A stretch of DNA of 64,000 bases from Bacteroidales bacterium UBA5762 (GCA_002418865.1 DIEY01000002.1:35686-99685); one strand, 5' to 3'. Positions 44,275 through 54,343 are shown, numbered from the stretch's first letter. Notes: a model not told the origin generated them from the letters alone. Numbers and translations: made by a program.

Positions 44275-45282
44275 ATGAAAAATAAGGTAACCATTAAAGA
44301 TATAGCTAAGGCATTGGGGGTGTCTATTTCAACGGTATCGAGAGCACTTAAAGACCATCCCGATATTAGCGAATCTACCAAAACTCTCATTAAAAATTTT
44401 GCTCAGGAAATCAATTATCGTCCAAATGTTCTGGCTTTAAGTCTAAGACAGCAAAAAAGCCATACTATAGGGCTTATTATTCCCGAAATTGTTCATCATT
44501 TTTTCTCATCAGTTATAAGTGGCATGGAGGACTTAAGTTATAGGGAGGGATACAATATTATCATTTGTCAATCGACCGAGAATCAGTTTCGAGAAGCCGC
44601 AGCACTACAAACTTTAATAGATCATCGAGTGGATGGAATTTTAATTTCTTTGAGCAAGTCGACACAAAATTTTTCACAATTCAAAAAAGCCATAGAAGAA
44701 GGATTCCCAATGGTGTTTTTCGATAGAATTTGTGAAAGTGTAGAAACCGATCGTGTAATAATGGATGATACAGAAGGAGGTCGTTTAGCAACAGAATACC
44801 TTATTGATAAAGGTTGCAGCAATATACTTCATTTGGCAGCATCATCCCATTTACTTATAGGGCGTTATCGCCGCGATGGATATATTCAGGCTTTGAAAGA
44901 TCATCATCTACCTATTAAGGAAGAACTTATTCTGAAATGTGATACTCAGGAGGAAGTGTTAACCCTTCAAAACCACCTTTATGAACTTTTGCCGCAAATT
45001 GATGGAGTTTTTGCGGTAAATGACAGCACTGCCATTGCTTTAATTCAAATTTTGAAAAAAAAAGGCTATCGCATTCCTCAAGATATTAGAGTAGTGGGAT
45101 TTGGAGATGGACCTAACGCCACTATAGTAGAGCCTGCACTCACCACCATCGAACAAAAGGGTTACGACATGGGCCGTGAATCGGTAAGGCTGCTGCTACA
45201 GCGCCTTAATAATCCCTCGGCTTCTATCAGTTATCAAACTCGTGTTTTCCCGCCTACTCTTAAGATCAGAGAGTCTGCCTGA
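44275..45282 (+). CDS. LacI-family transcriptional regulator
   Basis: 335 residues. The N-terminal helix-turn-helix reads VTIKDIAKALGVSISTVSRAL (shown by TIKDIAKALGVSISTVSRAL), with hinge helix NYRPNVLALSLRQQKS; residues ~60-330 are the sugar-binding periplasmic-protein-like domain (IGLIIPEIVHHFFSSVISGM, VFFDRICE, DGVFAVNDSTAIAL, VVGFGDGP, TTIEQKGYDMGRESVRLLL). It is divergent from susC with an operator between, so it likely senses a sugar from the locus and controls the Sus genes and itself. Confidence 0.95.
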   Translation: MKNKVTIKDIAKALGVSISTVSRALKDHPDISESTKTLIKNFAQEINYRPNVLALSLRQQKSHTIGLIIPEIVHHFFSSVISGMEDLSYREGYNIIICQSTENQFREAAALQTLIDHRVDGILISLSKSTQNFSQFKKAIEEGFPMVFFDRICESVETDRVIMDDTEGGRLATEYLIDKGCSNILHLAASSHLLIGRYRRDGYIQALKDHHLPIKEELILKCDTQEEVLTLQNHLYELLPQIDGVFAVNDSTAIALIQILKKKGYRIPQDIRVVGFGDGPNATIVEPALTTIEQKGYDMGRESVRLLLQRLNNPSASISYQTRVFPPTLKIRESA

Positions 45283-45756
45283 CAAATTCTTTCCTATTGT
45301 AGTTCACGACAGAATTTCTCTCTATTTTCAGAATGATAAATAAAAATTTGATTATCAATTAATTAAGCATAATGTATCATAATGCTTGCGTTCGGTCTAT
45401 TGTTTGGCCGAAGAATTTGTTATTCATTCATGAAATGGTTGACCTTGATAAAATTCCTCTTTGAATGTTCATAATTCCATATATAAACTATATATTTATA
45501 GGTAATTAATGATTTATTTATTAATTTCTTTTGTTTTATTTGGAAATCTGATTACTTTATATATACATTTGCATGAAAAATTCAAATTTCATTTATTTCG
45601 ATTTTATCGAATTTCTATTTTTATGAGTTTAAAACCTGCGACAAATATTCTTTAATTTCAAATTATCACATCCATTTTCCATCAATAATCAAAAACAACA
45701 TTATTGAACAACCTTTTTAATCAATTTATAAGTATCACTCAAAATCCTTATCAACC
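45283..45756. other. Intergenic region upstream of the lipoprotein
   Basis: AT-rich and no gene seen. Two adjacent hairpins lie at 45365-45387 (AAGCATAATG / CATAATGCTT, one mismatch) and 45391-45412 (TTCGGTC / GGCCGAA), possibly the lacI-type gene terminator though without a clean T-run. The promoter of the next gene is at 45539-45571, giving it a ~180-nt leader. Confidence 0.45.
45539..45571 (+). promoter_or_regulatory. Promoter of the lipoprotein gene
   Basis: TTTG (45539-45542), 21-nt spacer, TACATTTG (45564-45571): full match to the Bacteroidota consensus. Confidence 0.72.
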
Positions 45757-47010
45757 ATGAAACATTTATTTCCTTTAATCAGCTTACTTCTACTCATTAG
45801 CCTCTTCAATATAGGCTGCAGTAAAGACGAAGAAGAAGAATCTAACGAACAGGTAGTCAATTATACTACCAGTTTTACCAATGTTGCTACCACCCTGCAA
45901 GATTTCATTATGAAAACACAGGTTTATGAAAGCTCAAATTTCGATGAATTAACCTTAGATGAGACAAAGAAGGTCATCAATGACTTTATTGCTTCGGGCG
46001 AAAATTTCATCAAGAGTGTAGACGAGTATGAAAAGTACAAGATAGGCACTAAAAGTTCCTCATGGCTGAAGAACACGATGGAATCGCCTTGTAGCATGTA
46101 TGATGCCATTCCCGATGTAGGGAACGGAATATCGCCAGGATTCGTAAAAAATGTAGCCGATTTGATTGATGAAACCAAAGGTGAAGTTGATAAGCTAACA
46201 GAAATGGTAAATAATAATGAAATTGATGAAGAGACTTATCAAGCTGCCTTGAATGAACTTGCTAAAATGAAAAAAGTCAAGGCTGCCAATTTTGGTATGA
46301 GTGCGATCCTGAGTACCGGAGCATCGGGTCTGACAGGGTTAGCAGTTTATAGTGTAGGAGGAGTTGGTTTAGCTATGAGTGCCCCGGCTATTCTTGGTGT
46401 AGCAGCCGTAGGTACTGTAGTGGGTACAAGTTATTATGTGATATCTAATTGGTGGTACGGAATCGAGAAAAATGGGCAGGACGATCAGATGGGCCAAATC
46501 ATAGTCGCTTCCGGGAAAATTGGCGATCCTATTCCAACTACTTTGCTTAAAGATGGCGCCAATTTAACAATTGCTATCTCTGGCTGCGTTCCGGTTTATA
46601 TTCCCTCTTTCAAACTACCTGCTCAAGGGATGAAGAAAACGATTGAAATTACCCCTGTTAAATTAGAAGACGCTACTCCAGAAACCCAAGTAGAAGTATG
46701 CACCATAGAAGAAGTTTATGTAGCCCAGAATTGTGAGGAGGTGCTTTATGTTACTGCCACACCTAATCCTCCCGACCCAGGCCCATATCAAGGTGTTACA
46801 GTAACTGCCACCATCTTCCCTTTTGTTAGCGGCTGCCAGATTTCATTTAGCATCGTTGGTACAGATGGATACACCAACAGCGAAACATATGAAACCGATG
46901 CCAATGGACAAGCCTCATTCTATATCCCTGGAGCCGAGGAAGGTGTTCATGATATCGTAACAATTACCGCTTCAAATGGAAATACGTATACCGTAACCTA
47001 TACCTTCTAA
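45757..47010 (+). CDS. Lipoprotein with hydrophobic helical hairpin and C-terminal Ig-like domain
   Basis: 417 residues. Lipobox FNIGC (Cys ~21) followed by SKDEEEE, resembling the surface lipoprotein export signal. Residues ~30-175 are helical and charged (NVATTLQDFIMKT, DETKKVINDFIASGENFIKSV, DLIDETKGEVDKLTEMV). Residues ~178-235 are Gly/Ala-rich and strongly hydrophobic (SAILSTGASGLTGLAVYSVG, VGLAMSAPAILGVAAVGTVV), two possible membrane-crossing helices. Residues ~335-417 are a bacterial Ig-like domain (VTATPNPPDPGPYQGVTVTA, TDANGQASFYIPG). The layout recalls helical pore-forming proteins, but no family was recognised and this is inference. Confidence 0.75.
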   Translation: MKHLFPLISLLLLISLFNIGCSKDEEEESNEQVVNYTTSFTNVATTLQDFIMKTQVYESSNFDELTLDETKKVINDFIASGENFIKSVDEYEKYKIGTKSSSWLKNTMESPCSMYDAIPDVGNGISPGFVKNVADLIDETKGEVDKLTEMVNNNEIDEETYQAALNELAKMKKVKAANFGMSAILSTGASGLTGLAVYSVGGVGLAMSAPAILGVAAVGTVVGTSYYVISNWWYGIEKNGQDDQMGQIIVASGKIGDPIPTTLLKDGANLTIAISGCVPVYIPSFKLPAQGMKKTIEITPVKLEDATPETQVEVCTIEEVYVAQNCEEVLYVTATPNPPDPGPYQGVTVTATIFPFVSGCQISFSIVGTDGYTNSETYETDANGQASFYIPGAEEGVHDIVTITASNGNTYTVTYTF

Positions 47011-47036
47011 AACTTTAGCTCATATTTTGTTTCTCA

Positions 47037-47067
47037 AAAAAAGCTTTCGGCAACGAAGGCTTTTTTT
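47037..47067 (+). terminator. Terminator of the lipoprotein gene
   Basis: AAAAAAGCTTTCG, loop GCAA, CGAAGGCTTTTTT (one G-U), then T. Confidence 0.92.
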
Positions 47068-47107
47068 GTAACATGCTCTGTGATTTTAGCTTAAATTTGT
47101 TTTCAAG

Positions 47108-50100
47108 ATGAAAACAGAATATCTTCTTCAAAAGGCTATAATTATTGGGCTGGTAGCTTTTAGAATTTTCCCAGTTCAAGCCCAAACTGGTTTTATCGAG
47201 AATGAAGGACAATGGAATTTGCATATTCTTTTTTCATCGCAACCACAAGCAAATGTAGCAGCGTTTATCGAATCGGGTTCAATAACTTTCAATATGCTGC
47301 AAGGACAACATGACGAAACAACTAATCATGAAAATATAAGTGGAAAGCATAATTATGAAAATATTCAGGGACATGCTTTTCGAATCACATTTGAAAATGC
47401 CAATTTTTCAGATATCACAGCCTTAAAACCCAAACCAGAAAAATTAAATTATTTTCTTGGGAAAGATCCAAAAAAATGGAAAACAGATATAAAAATCTTC
47501 GAAGAACTGTATTTGCAAAATGTATACAAGAATATCGATCTAAGAATTCTTCCTGCGGTTGGAGGTATAAAATATGAGTTCATCATACATGCAGGAGGCA
47601 AAATCAATGATATTTCCATTCGATATGATGGCTTGGACAATATTAAATTGCAGGAAGGCTATCTTATTTTGAACACTACTCTGGGAGAAATTATCGAAGA
47701 AGCCCCAAAAGTTATAGTTGAAGATAAAGGGATAAAATATGAGGCTGAATGCCAATATCAAATCGAAGCCAACAGGATAAAATTTCATTTTGACCGGTCA
47801 TTTTCTGACTCTGAAAAAATCATTATCGATCCTCGTTTGATATTTTCCACTTATTCAGGAAGCCAAGCCGACAACTGGGGATTTACCGCTACTTATGATA
47901 ATGCAGGTAATGTATATTCCGGAGGCATTGTCTTCAATATCGGATATCCAGTAAGTTTAGGAGCCTACCAACAAAATTTTGCAGGCGGATGCGACATAGG
48001 TATCATCAAATATGATTCTACGGGGACAAATCGAATCTATGCCACCTATCTTGGTGGGCTTTATGCCGACTTACCCCACAGTTTAATCGTCAACACTTCC
48101 AACGAACTGGTCATTTTTGGTACTACTGGTTCGCCTAATTTTCCAGTTACACCCTTGGCATTCGATACAAGCTTTAACGGAGGGAATCCGGTTAATTATG
48201 CTTCTTTAAATTTTCCCTTAGGCTCTGATATTTTTGTGGCTAAACTGAGTGAAGATGGCTCACAATTAATATCTTCCACTTTTATAGGAGGGAGCGGAAA
48301 TGATGGTTTGAATTTCCGTTCTCGCTATTCACCCATGCTTATGACAGGCAATGATACTTTATATTATAATTATGGAGATGGTGCCCGTGGCGAAGTGATT
48401 ACCGACCAGCAAGATAACATTTATATTGGATCCACATCATTTTCGAACGATTTCCCTATAACTACTGAAACATTTCAACCCTTTTTCAAAGGAAAACAAG
48501 AAGGTGTTGTGTGTAAATTCGACAGGACATTGAGCTATTTGAACTGGAGTAGTTATTTAGGCGGATCGAATGATGAAGCTATATTTTCTATAGATATCAA
48601 CTCTGGTGGTGATATATACGTTACTGGTGGCACTAATAGTGGCGATTTCCCTACCACATTAGGAGCTTATCGGAGACAATTTAGTGGTGGAAGTGCCGAT
48701 GCGTTTATTTCGTGTATTTCGGCTAATGGACAGCATTTGAAGGGATCAACCTTTTGGGGATCGCCAACCTATGATCAAGGGTATTTTGTGCGTATTGGGC
48801 CCGATAATGAAGTATATGTTTTCGGGCAAACCAAAGCTCCTGATTCGTCCATGATGATCAATGCCCTATACGGTCAACCAAACAGTGGTCAATTGATATC
48901 AAAATTTTCGCCTTTAATCGATACCTTGAGATGGAGTACTGTAGTTGGGAAAGGTGATGGACAACCTAATATTTCTCCAACGGCATTCATGGTAGATGTA
49001 TGTGGGAGGATTTATTATTCGGGCTGGGGAAGAATATGGGGCGATAGTTATGTAAATGGCAACTGGCACTTATGGGGTACACCCTTTGGGACTCACGGCC
49101 TTGCGGTTACACCCGATGCTGTTCAACCCATTACCGATGGGCAAGATTTCTATGTGGCTATACTATCGGCTAATGCAGCAGGGTTAGATTATGCTACTTT
49201 TTTTGGAGAACTGCACTATACGGGTTGTTCATTTAGTGGTCATGATCATGTGGATGGTGGCACTAGCCGCTTCGATCCAAGGGGAAACATAATTCAATCG
49301 GTTTGCGCATCGTGTGGAGGCTGCCAGCAATTTCCCACATATCCTAACCCTGGGGCCTGGTCGAATACAAATAACTCAACTAACTGCAACAATGCCATAT
49401 TTAAGATCCATTTGAAGAGTGATATTGCCACAGCTAATTTCATTACGCCTCCAAGCGGTTGCGCTCCTTATGAAGTTCAATTCCAAAACACCAGTGTTGG
49501 TTCGTCCTTTTGGTGGGATTTTGGTGATACAACTTCAGGAGCCGCCAATTATTCTAGTTTAAAAAATCCATCCCATACTTATCACCAAGCAGGATTATAC
49601 ACCATTACCCTTATTAGCTTCTTACCAGGTAGTTGCAATTTATCGGATACGATTCAAAAAAATCTGCTCATTCTCGACGATACTACCATATGGCTCGATA
49701 CTCTTGTAATTTGCCAGAATAACTCCGTTCAAATTGGAATCTCTCCATTCCCTGATACTACTATAAACTACCAATGGATCCCAGATACATGCCTCAGCAA
49801 TCCGAATATTTCTAATCCATTCGCATTCCCACAGACCACTACAACTTATATGTGCCTGGTTGCAAGCCCTGAATGTACAGATACGCTCCTTCAAACTATT
49901 GAAGTGATTCCCTTCTTAATTTCGGCGGGCGAAGATACTGTAAGCTGTTCCGAATGGTTTACTCTCCATGCTTCATCGGGAGATACAAGTACTCTGTTTC
50001 ATTGGTCATCCCTAAGGAATTTCCTCGATACTTTAAACTCATCCCCTTTTGATAGCACTGCATTCATCAACTTAACCAACTACACAGGAAACACATTTTA

Positions 50101-52702
50101 TCTTAAGGCATATAATTCAATCGGATGTGAATCTATCGACAGCGTAAAAGTAATTTATGGAGGGGCCAACATTACGACCAGTTCTGATCGTATGGCTTGC
50201 TACAATGACACTTTACATCTACATGCGTATAATTTATATCCAAACAATATTTTAACTTGGGAATGGCAACCCGAAGCCTATATCCTTACCGGCTCCCATA
50301 GCCCAGATCCTATAGCCAAGCCCGATACAAGTACATGGTTTTTTGTGAAGGCTTCATCTCTCTATCATTGCCAGACCTTGGATAGTATTCACATTCAGAT
50401 TAGTCACATATTGCCAGGCTTAGACGTCCATCCCACAAGCTGTTACGATACATGCGACGGATGGGCAAAAGTTAATCCTACAGGTGGCTTCCCTCCTTAT
50501 TCTATTTTATTTAGCAATGGAATACAAGACTCCGCAATTACACATCTTTGCTCAGGAAAATTTTGGGTAAGCATTACAGATTCTATTGGCTGTGATACTA
50601 TAACGGAGTTCCAAATCGATTCCCCTTCGCCATTTTTTATCAAATATAAAATACAGCATGTAAGCTGTCATGGCGATTCTACTGGTTTTATTCATTTAAA
50701 TATAACGGGAGCGACTCCGCCATATCAAATATTCTGGTCGAATGGTGACAGCGGACCTTACCTTAATCATTTACCGGCAGGTTCATATATAGCACAAATA
50801 TTTGATGCCAACCTCTGTGATACTGTATTGAATTTTTTCATTCAGCAACCCCAAGCTTTTGATGTTGAAGCAGAGATTAATTCAGTCAGTTGTCATGGGT
50901 ATGCTGATGGCAGCATTCAATTGCAAATCAGTGGTGGCATTCCACCTTATTCAATTTTCTGGAATAATGGGATGCAAGGTAGATTGATCAATGGATTAAG
51001 CGCAGGAACCTACACAGCTTTATTGATTGACAGCCTGCAATGTGATACTTCCATGACATTTATCATTAATGAGCCACCTTCTTTAGTCGTTCAGGCCATT
51101 GTTGAGCCGGTAAGTTGCCCGGGGAATAGCGACGGTAGCATCGAACTATTTTTGGAAGGAGGTAGCCAGCCCTATTCTATACATTGGGCCACAGGAGATA
51201 CTTCACTTCATCTCTACAACCTTTCGGCCGGATTTTATTCCGTTCGCATCATCGACAATCATCAATGTACTTTTGATACGGGTTTCATCATCGATGAGCC
51301 ATCACCTTTTACGATAATAGCAAGTATTTCACCCGTAACTTGCAAAGGATATGCGGATGGTAGCATCATGATAGAAGCAAGTGGAGGTAGCCCTCCGTAT
51401 GCTTTAACATGGTCGAATGGCTTGACAGGCAATTTCTTGTCAGGTTTAGAGGGTGGATTCTACACTTTAACCCTCCTCGACCTTCATTCATGTGATACTA
51501 CTATTACATTTTTTGTCCCCGAGGCTCAACATCCATTAAATGTAACCTTATTGAGTTATCAACCTTCTTGTTGGGATTCTGAAGATGGAGCCTATAAAAT
51601 TTTGCCAGAAGGTGGGATGCCTCCTTACACCATATTTTGGGAAACGCATGAAATTTCAGACAGCATAGGCAATTTACCGGCTGGAATATACTCAATCGAT
51701 ATCTCCGATGCTTATAAGTGCAATGTACATATCACAGATACGCTTTCCTCTCCTACTCCATTCATGATTCAGTCTATTATTCAAAATCCAAGATGTGCAT
51801 TTGGCATTCCTGATGGAAGCATTCAAGTTCTCGTAGCAGGAGGTACACCACCCTATTACTTTCATTGGTCAAATGGTGAACAGACTTCCTTATTGCAAAA
51901 TATTCCTATTGGAATTTATCAAGTTCATATCATTGACTCTCATCAGTGCGACACCAACCTTTCCTTCACTCTAAAGGCTCCGTCGGAATTTCAAATCACA
52001 AAAAAAATTTCCCCCTGTTCCTGTTTCGGAAAAAATGATGGGAGCATAGAAATAGAAATTGTAGGCGATCAAACCGAATACAAAATAATATGGGCGGATG
52101 GCAGTGATGAAAAAATCAGAAATAACCTCTATGCAGGGGTTTATCCTTTTCGGGTATCCGATAAAAACGATTGTACAAAGTATGATACTATTACGATAGA
52201 GCAACCCGAGGCTATCGAAGTCAGCAAGAAAGTCTCACCGGTAGGATGCGAAAGCGATTCGGACGGAAAAATAGAACTAAGCATAGAAGGAGGGAGCCCG
52301 CCTTATACTGTAATCTGGCCGGAAGGTTTTCAAGGTGAAATACTATATGAGCTCCCCAAAGGAATCTATACTTTCCAAATCATTGATAACCACAACTGTT
52401 CAATGATAGACACGGTTGTAGTTTGGCAGAAAGAGTGCTGCATCGATATTCCCAATATAATCACCCCTAATAGCGATGGTTTTAATGATACATTCGTCAT
52501 TAAGGGCATAGAAAACTTCCCCACTAATGAATTAATCATTTACAACCGTTGGGGGAAAGAGATCATTCAATTCAAAGGCTATAAAAATGAGTGGGATGGT
52601 AGAGATGCCAATGGTGAACAGGTGGCAGACGGTGTTTATTATTATATTCTTCATCTAACGGGTGGCCGTTACTTTCAAGGTTCTATTACGGTGATACGAT
52701 AA
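47108..52702 (+). CDS. Giant SprB-repeat adhesin with SBBP, PKD and T9SS type B sorting domains
   Basis: 1864 residues. Signal peptide, then a DUF7948-type N-terminal domain (GFIENEGQWNLHILF..., FRITFENANFS, LNYFLGKDPKKW; ~22-245). SBBP-type beta-propeller repeats follow (STYSGSQADNWGF, YATYLGGLYADLPHS, STFIGGSGNDG, SSYLGGSNDEA; ~248-750). One PKD domain is at ~790-860 (FWWDFGDTTSGAANYSSLKNP). Nine SprB repeats with C-x(3-5)-DG...GGxPPYxxxWSNG...LxAGxYxxxxxDxxxC run from ~1110 to 1780. The last ~85 residues (IPNIITPNSDGFNDTFVIKG ... WDGRDANGEQVADGVYYYI) are the CHU_C type B T9SS signal. Expected role: mobile or fixed surface adhesin. Confidence 0.94.
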   Translation: MKTEYLLQKAIIIGLVAFRIFPVQAQTGFIENEGQWNLHILFSSQPQANVAAFIESGSITFNMLQGQHDETTNHENISGKHNYENIQGHAFRITFENANFSDITALKPKPEKLNYFLGKDPKKWKTDIKIFEELYLQNVYKNIDLRILPAVGGIKYEFIIHAGGKINDISIRYDGLDNIKLQEGYLILNTTLGEIIEEAPKVIVEDKGIKYEAECQYQIEANRIKFHFDRSFSDSEKIIIDPRLIFSTYSGSQADNWGFTATYDNAGNVYSGGIVFNIGYPVSLGAYQQNFAGGCDIGIIKYDSTGTNRIYATYLGGLYADLPHSLIVNTSNELVIFGTTGSPNFPVTPLAFDTSFNGGNPVNYASLNFPLGSDIFVAKLSEDGSQLISSTFIGGSGNDGLNFRSRYSPMLMTGNDTLYYNYGDGARGEVITDQQDNIYIGSTSFSNDFPITTETFQPFFKGKQEGVVCKFDRTLSYLNWSSYLGGSNDEAIFSIDINSGGDIYVTGGTNSGDFPTTLGAYRRQFSGGSADAFISCISANGQHLKGSTFWGSPTYDQGYFVRIGPDNEVYVFGQTKAPDSSMMINALYGQPNSGQLISKFSPLIDTLRWSTVVGKGDGQPNISPTAFMVDVCGRIYYSGWGRIWGDSYVNGNWHLWGTPFGTHGLAVTPDAVQPITDGQDFYVAILSANAAGLDYATFFGELHYTGCSFSGHDHVDGGTSRFDPRGNIIQSVCASCGGCQQFPTYPNPGAWSNTNNSTNCNNAIFKIHLKSDIATANFITPPSGCAPYEVQFQNTSVGSSFWWDFGDTTSGAANYSSLKNPSHTYHQAGLYTITLISFLPGSCNLSDTIQKNLLILDDTTIWLDTLVICQNNSVQIGISPFPDTTINYQWIPDTCLSNPNISNPFAFPQTTTTYMCLVASPECTDTLLQTIEVIPFLISAGEDTVSCSEWFTLHASSGDTSTLFHWSSLRNFLDTLNSSPFDSTAFINLTNYTGNTFYLKAYNSIGCESIDSVKVIYGGANITTSSDRMACYNDTLHLHAYNLYPNNILTWEWQPEAYILTGSHSPDPIAKPDTSTWFFVKASSLYHCQTLDSIHIQISHILPGLDVHPTSCYDTCDGWAKVNPTGGFPPYSILFSNGIQDSAITHLCSGKFWVSITDSIGCDTITEFQIDSPSPFFIKYKIQHVSCHGDSTGFIHLNITGATPPYQIFWSNGDSGPYLNHLPAGSYIAQIFDANLCDTVLNFFIQQPQAFDVEAEINSVSCHGYADGSIQLQISGGIPPYSIFWNNGMQGRLINGLSAGTYTALLIDSLQCDTSMTFIINEPPSLVVQAIVEPVSCPGNSDGSIELFLEGGSQPYSIHWATGDTSLHLYNLSAGFYSVRIIDNHQCTFDTGFIIDEPSPFTIIASISPVTCKGYADGSIMIEASGGSPPYALTWSNGLTGNFLSGLEGGFYTLTLLDLHSCDTTITFFVPEAQHPLNVTLLSYQPSCWDSEDGAYKILPEGGMPPYTIFWETHEISDSIGNLPAGIYSIDISDAYKCNVHITDTLSSPTPFMIQSIIQNPRCAFGIPDGSIQVLVAGGTPPYYFHWSNGEQTSLLQNIPIGIYQVHIIDSHQCDTNLSFTLKAPSEFQITKKISPCSCFGKNDGSIEIEIVGDQTEYKIIWADGSDEKIRNNLYAGVYPFRVSDKNDCTKYDTITIEQPEAIEVSKKVSPVGCESDSDGKIELSIEGGSPPYTVIWPEGFQGEILYELPKGIYTFQIIDNHNCSMIDTVVVWQKECCIDIPNIITPNSDGFNDTFVIKGIENFPTNELIIYNRWGKEIIQFKGYKNEWDGRDANGEQVADGVYYYILHLTGGRYFQGSITVIR

Positions 52703-53247
52703 AACAAGCTGAATAAAGCAGAGGTCGAACAAGCGAAACTATAGAATTTCTGTTCTAAAGTCTATTTGTGTGTGCTCTTTTTTAGAGGTGAAGGGAAGTT
52801 CCAAAATATAAATAACAATTATTCCTAATATAAAAAAGTGAATTTCATTATTCTTCTCTCCTATAGAATCCTTCCAAGAAATTGTAGCTGACGGATTGAT
52901 GTATATCATCTATGATTATTTGCCAGCAGTATTATATCTTTCTTTATCTCTAACCGACAATGATTATCTACGTGAAATCTGCACGTATCTGCGCGAGCTT
53001 TTGAAAGTTTTTCTCGCTAATGATCGCCGATTTAATTTCACGCTGATTTTATCTGTGCATATCTTCGAAGAAATCTGTGTATATTGGGGGAGAACTTGTT
53101 TCTATTTTTCTGGTCAATCTTTACAGAGACTCAGGGATGGCATTTCACGAGAAAAAGAATTTCTCCATCTATGTTTTAAGTAAAACTTATCATGTAAATT
53201 TGTTGCATAAATCATTCGACACTCAAACCACTTAAATTCAAAATATT
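52703..53247. other. Intergenic region with degenerate ATCTGCG-type repeat
   Basis: No gene is supported. At ~52965-53085 the minus strand reads as a run of decayed CGCAGAT / ACGTGCAGATTTCACG / CAGCGTGAAATTAAATCGGCGATCATTAGCG words, like intergenic repeats I know from Bacteroidota genomes. A 95-codon open frame across it is probably accidental. Confidence 0.45.
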
Positions 53248-54168
53248 ATGAAGAAAATATTAGTTGCAACCGAAAAACCTTTTGCACAAGAAGCAATAGT
53301 AGCTATTCGCAAGGCAATAGAGAATGCAGGTTACTCACTTGTTTTACTCGAAAAATATACCTTGAAGGCTGACTTATGCAATGCTGTAGCCGATGTTGAT
53401 GCCCTCATTGTTAGAAGTGATATTGTCGACAGAGAAGTAATTGATGCAGCAAAGCATTTGAAAATTGTTGTACGTGCTGGTGCCGGATATGATAATATCG
53501 ATTTGGAAGCATGCACAAAACAGGGGATAGTAGTGATGAACACACCGGGTCAGAACTCAAATGCGGTGGCCGAGCTGGCCTTTGGTATGATGTTGTACAT
53601 GGCTCGTGGTGGTTTTGATGGAGGAACTGGCACCGAACTACGTGGAAAAACCCTTGGCATTCATGCTTATGGTAATGTTGGAAAATACGTTGGTAAAATT
53701 GCCTCGGGTTTTGGAATGAAGACTTATGCCTACGATCCTTTTGTAACTTCCGATATAATTCAATCCAATGGAATAATACCTGTTTCTAAGGTTGAGGATC
53801 TTTATAATAGCTGTCAATATGTTTCACTACATATTCCAGCCAACGAACAGACAAAAAAGTCTATTAATTATGATTTGCTTTCGCTTATGCCAAAAGGAGC
53901 CACATTGGTTAACACGGCGAGGAAAGAAATTATTGACGAAGAAAGCCTTTTAAGAATGTTCGCTGAAAGACCGGATTTTAAGTATCTCAGTGATATAGAG
54001 CCAGGGTGCAAGGCAGAGATCATCGAGAAATATCCCAAACGTTACTTTTTTACCCCCAAAAAGATGGGGGCTCAAACTCTCGAAGCCAATAACAATGCAG
54101 GCATAGCTGCAGCTCAACAAATTATCGATTTTTTCGAAAAAGGCGACATTCGCTTCAAAGTAAATTGA
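53248..54168 (+). CDS. serA: D-3-phosphoglycerate dehydrogenase (short form)
   Basis: 306 residues, D-2-hydroxyacid dehydrogenase family without ACT domain, the form usual in Bacteroidota. RAGAGYDNIDLEACTKQGI (substrate/catalytic Arg region), TPGQNSNAVAELAFGMM, the Rossmann loop LGIHAYGNVGKYVGKIA (A for the first Gly, also normal in this group), LVNTARKEII and FFTPKKMGAQTLEANNNAGI are visible. It oxidises 3-phosphoglycerate with NAD for serine synthesis. In Bacteroidota it often lies between serC and a DUF1015 gene; here serC is absent and a four-helix-bundle gene separates it from DUF1015. Confidence 0.9.
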   Translation: MKKILVATEKPFAQEAIVAIRKAIENAGYSLVLLEKYTLKADLCNAVADVDALIVRSDIVDREVIDAAKHLKIVVRAGAGYDNIDLEACTKQGIVVMNTPGQNSNAVAELAFGMMLYMARGGFDGGTGTELRGKTLGIHAYGNVGKYVGKIASGFGMKTYAYDPFVTSDIIQSNGIIPVSKVEDLYNSCQYVSLHIPANEQTKKSINYDLLSLMPKGATLVNTARKEIIDEESLLRMFAERPDFKYLSDIEPGCKAEIIEKYPKRYFFTPKKMGAQTLEANNNAGIAAAQQIIDFFEKGDIRFKVN

Positions 54169-54223
54169 GGCAGCTTTTAATCATTTCCCGATATTCATCA
54201 TTTCTTGTTCTTTGAAATCATTT

Positions 54224-54343
54224 AAAAGCATCCTCTGGTCTATAGAAATAAAGTACAAATAAGTTTTTTATCGAATTTTTAAATAGCATAAGCTATTGTA
54301 GTGATCAAAGGAATGTTTCTACGCTCAGAGGATGCTTTTTTTA
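54224..54343 (+). terminator. Long nested hairpin after serA (composite terminator or small RNA)
   Basis: AAAAGCATCCTCTG (54224-54237) pairs perfectly with CAGAGGATGCTTTT (54326-54339), followed by T's. Inside, TAGAAA / TTTCTA (54243-54248, 54316-54321) and AATAGC-ATAA-GCTATT (54282-54297) can also pair. The ends look like a normal terminator; the ~88-nt loop is unusual. Confidence 0.65.

Noticed and set aside
52896..53183. 95-codon open frame after the SprB-repeat adhesin
   Set aside because: It crosses a decayed repeat, has no start signal or known motif, and its make-up does not look like a conserved protein.
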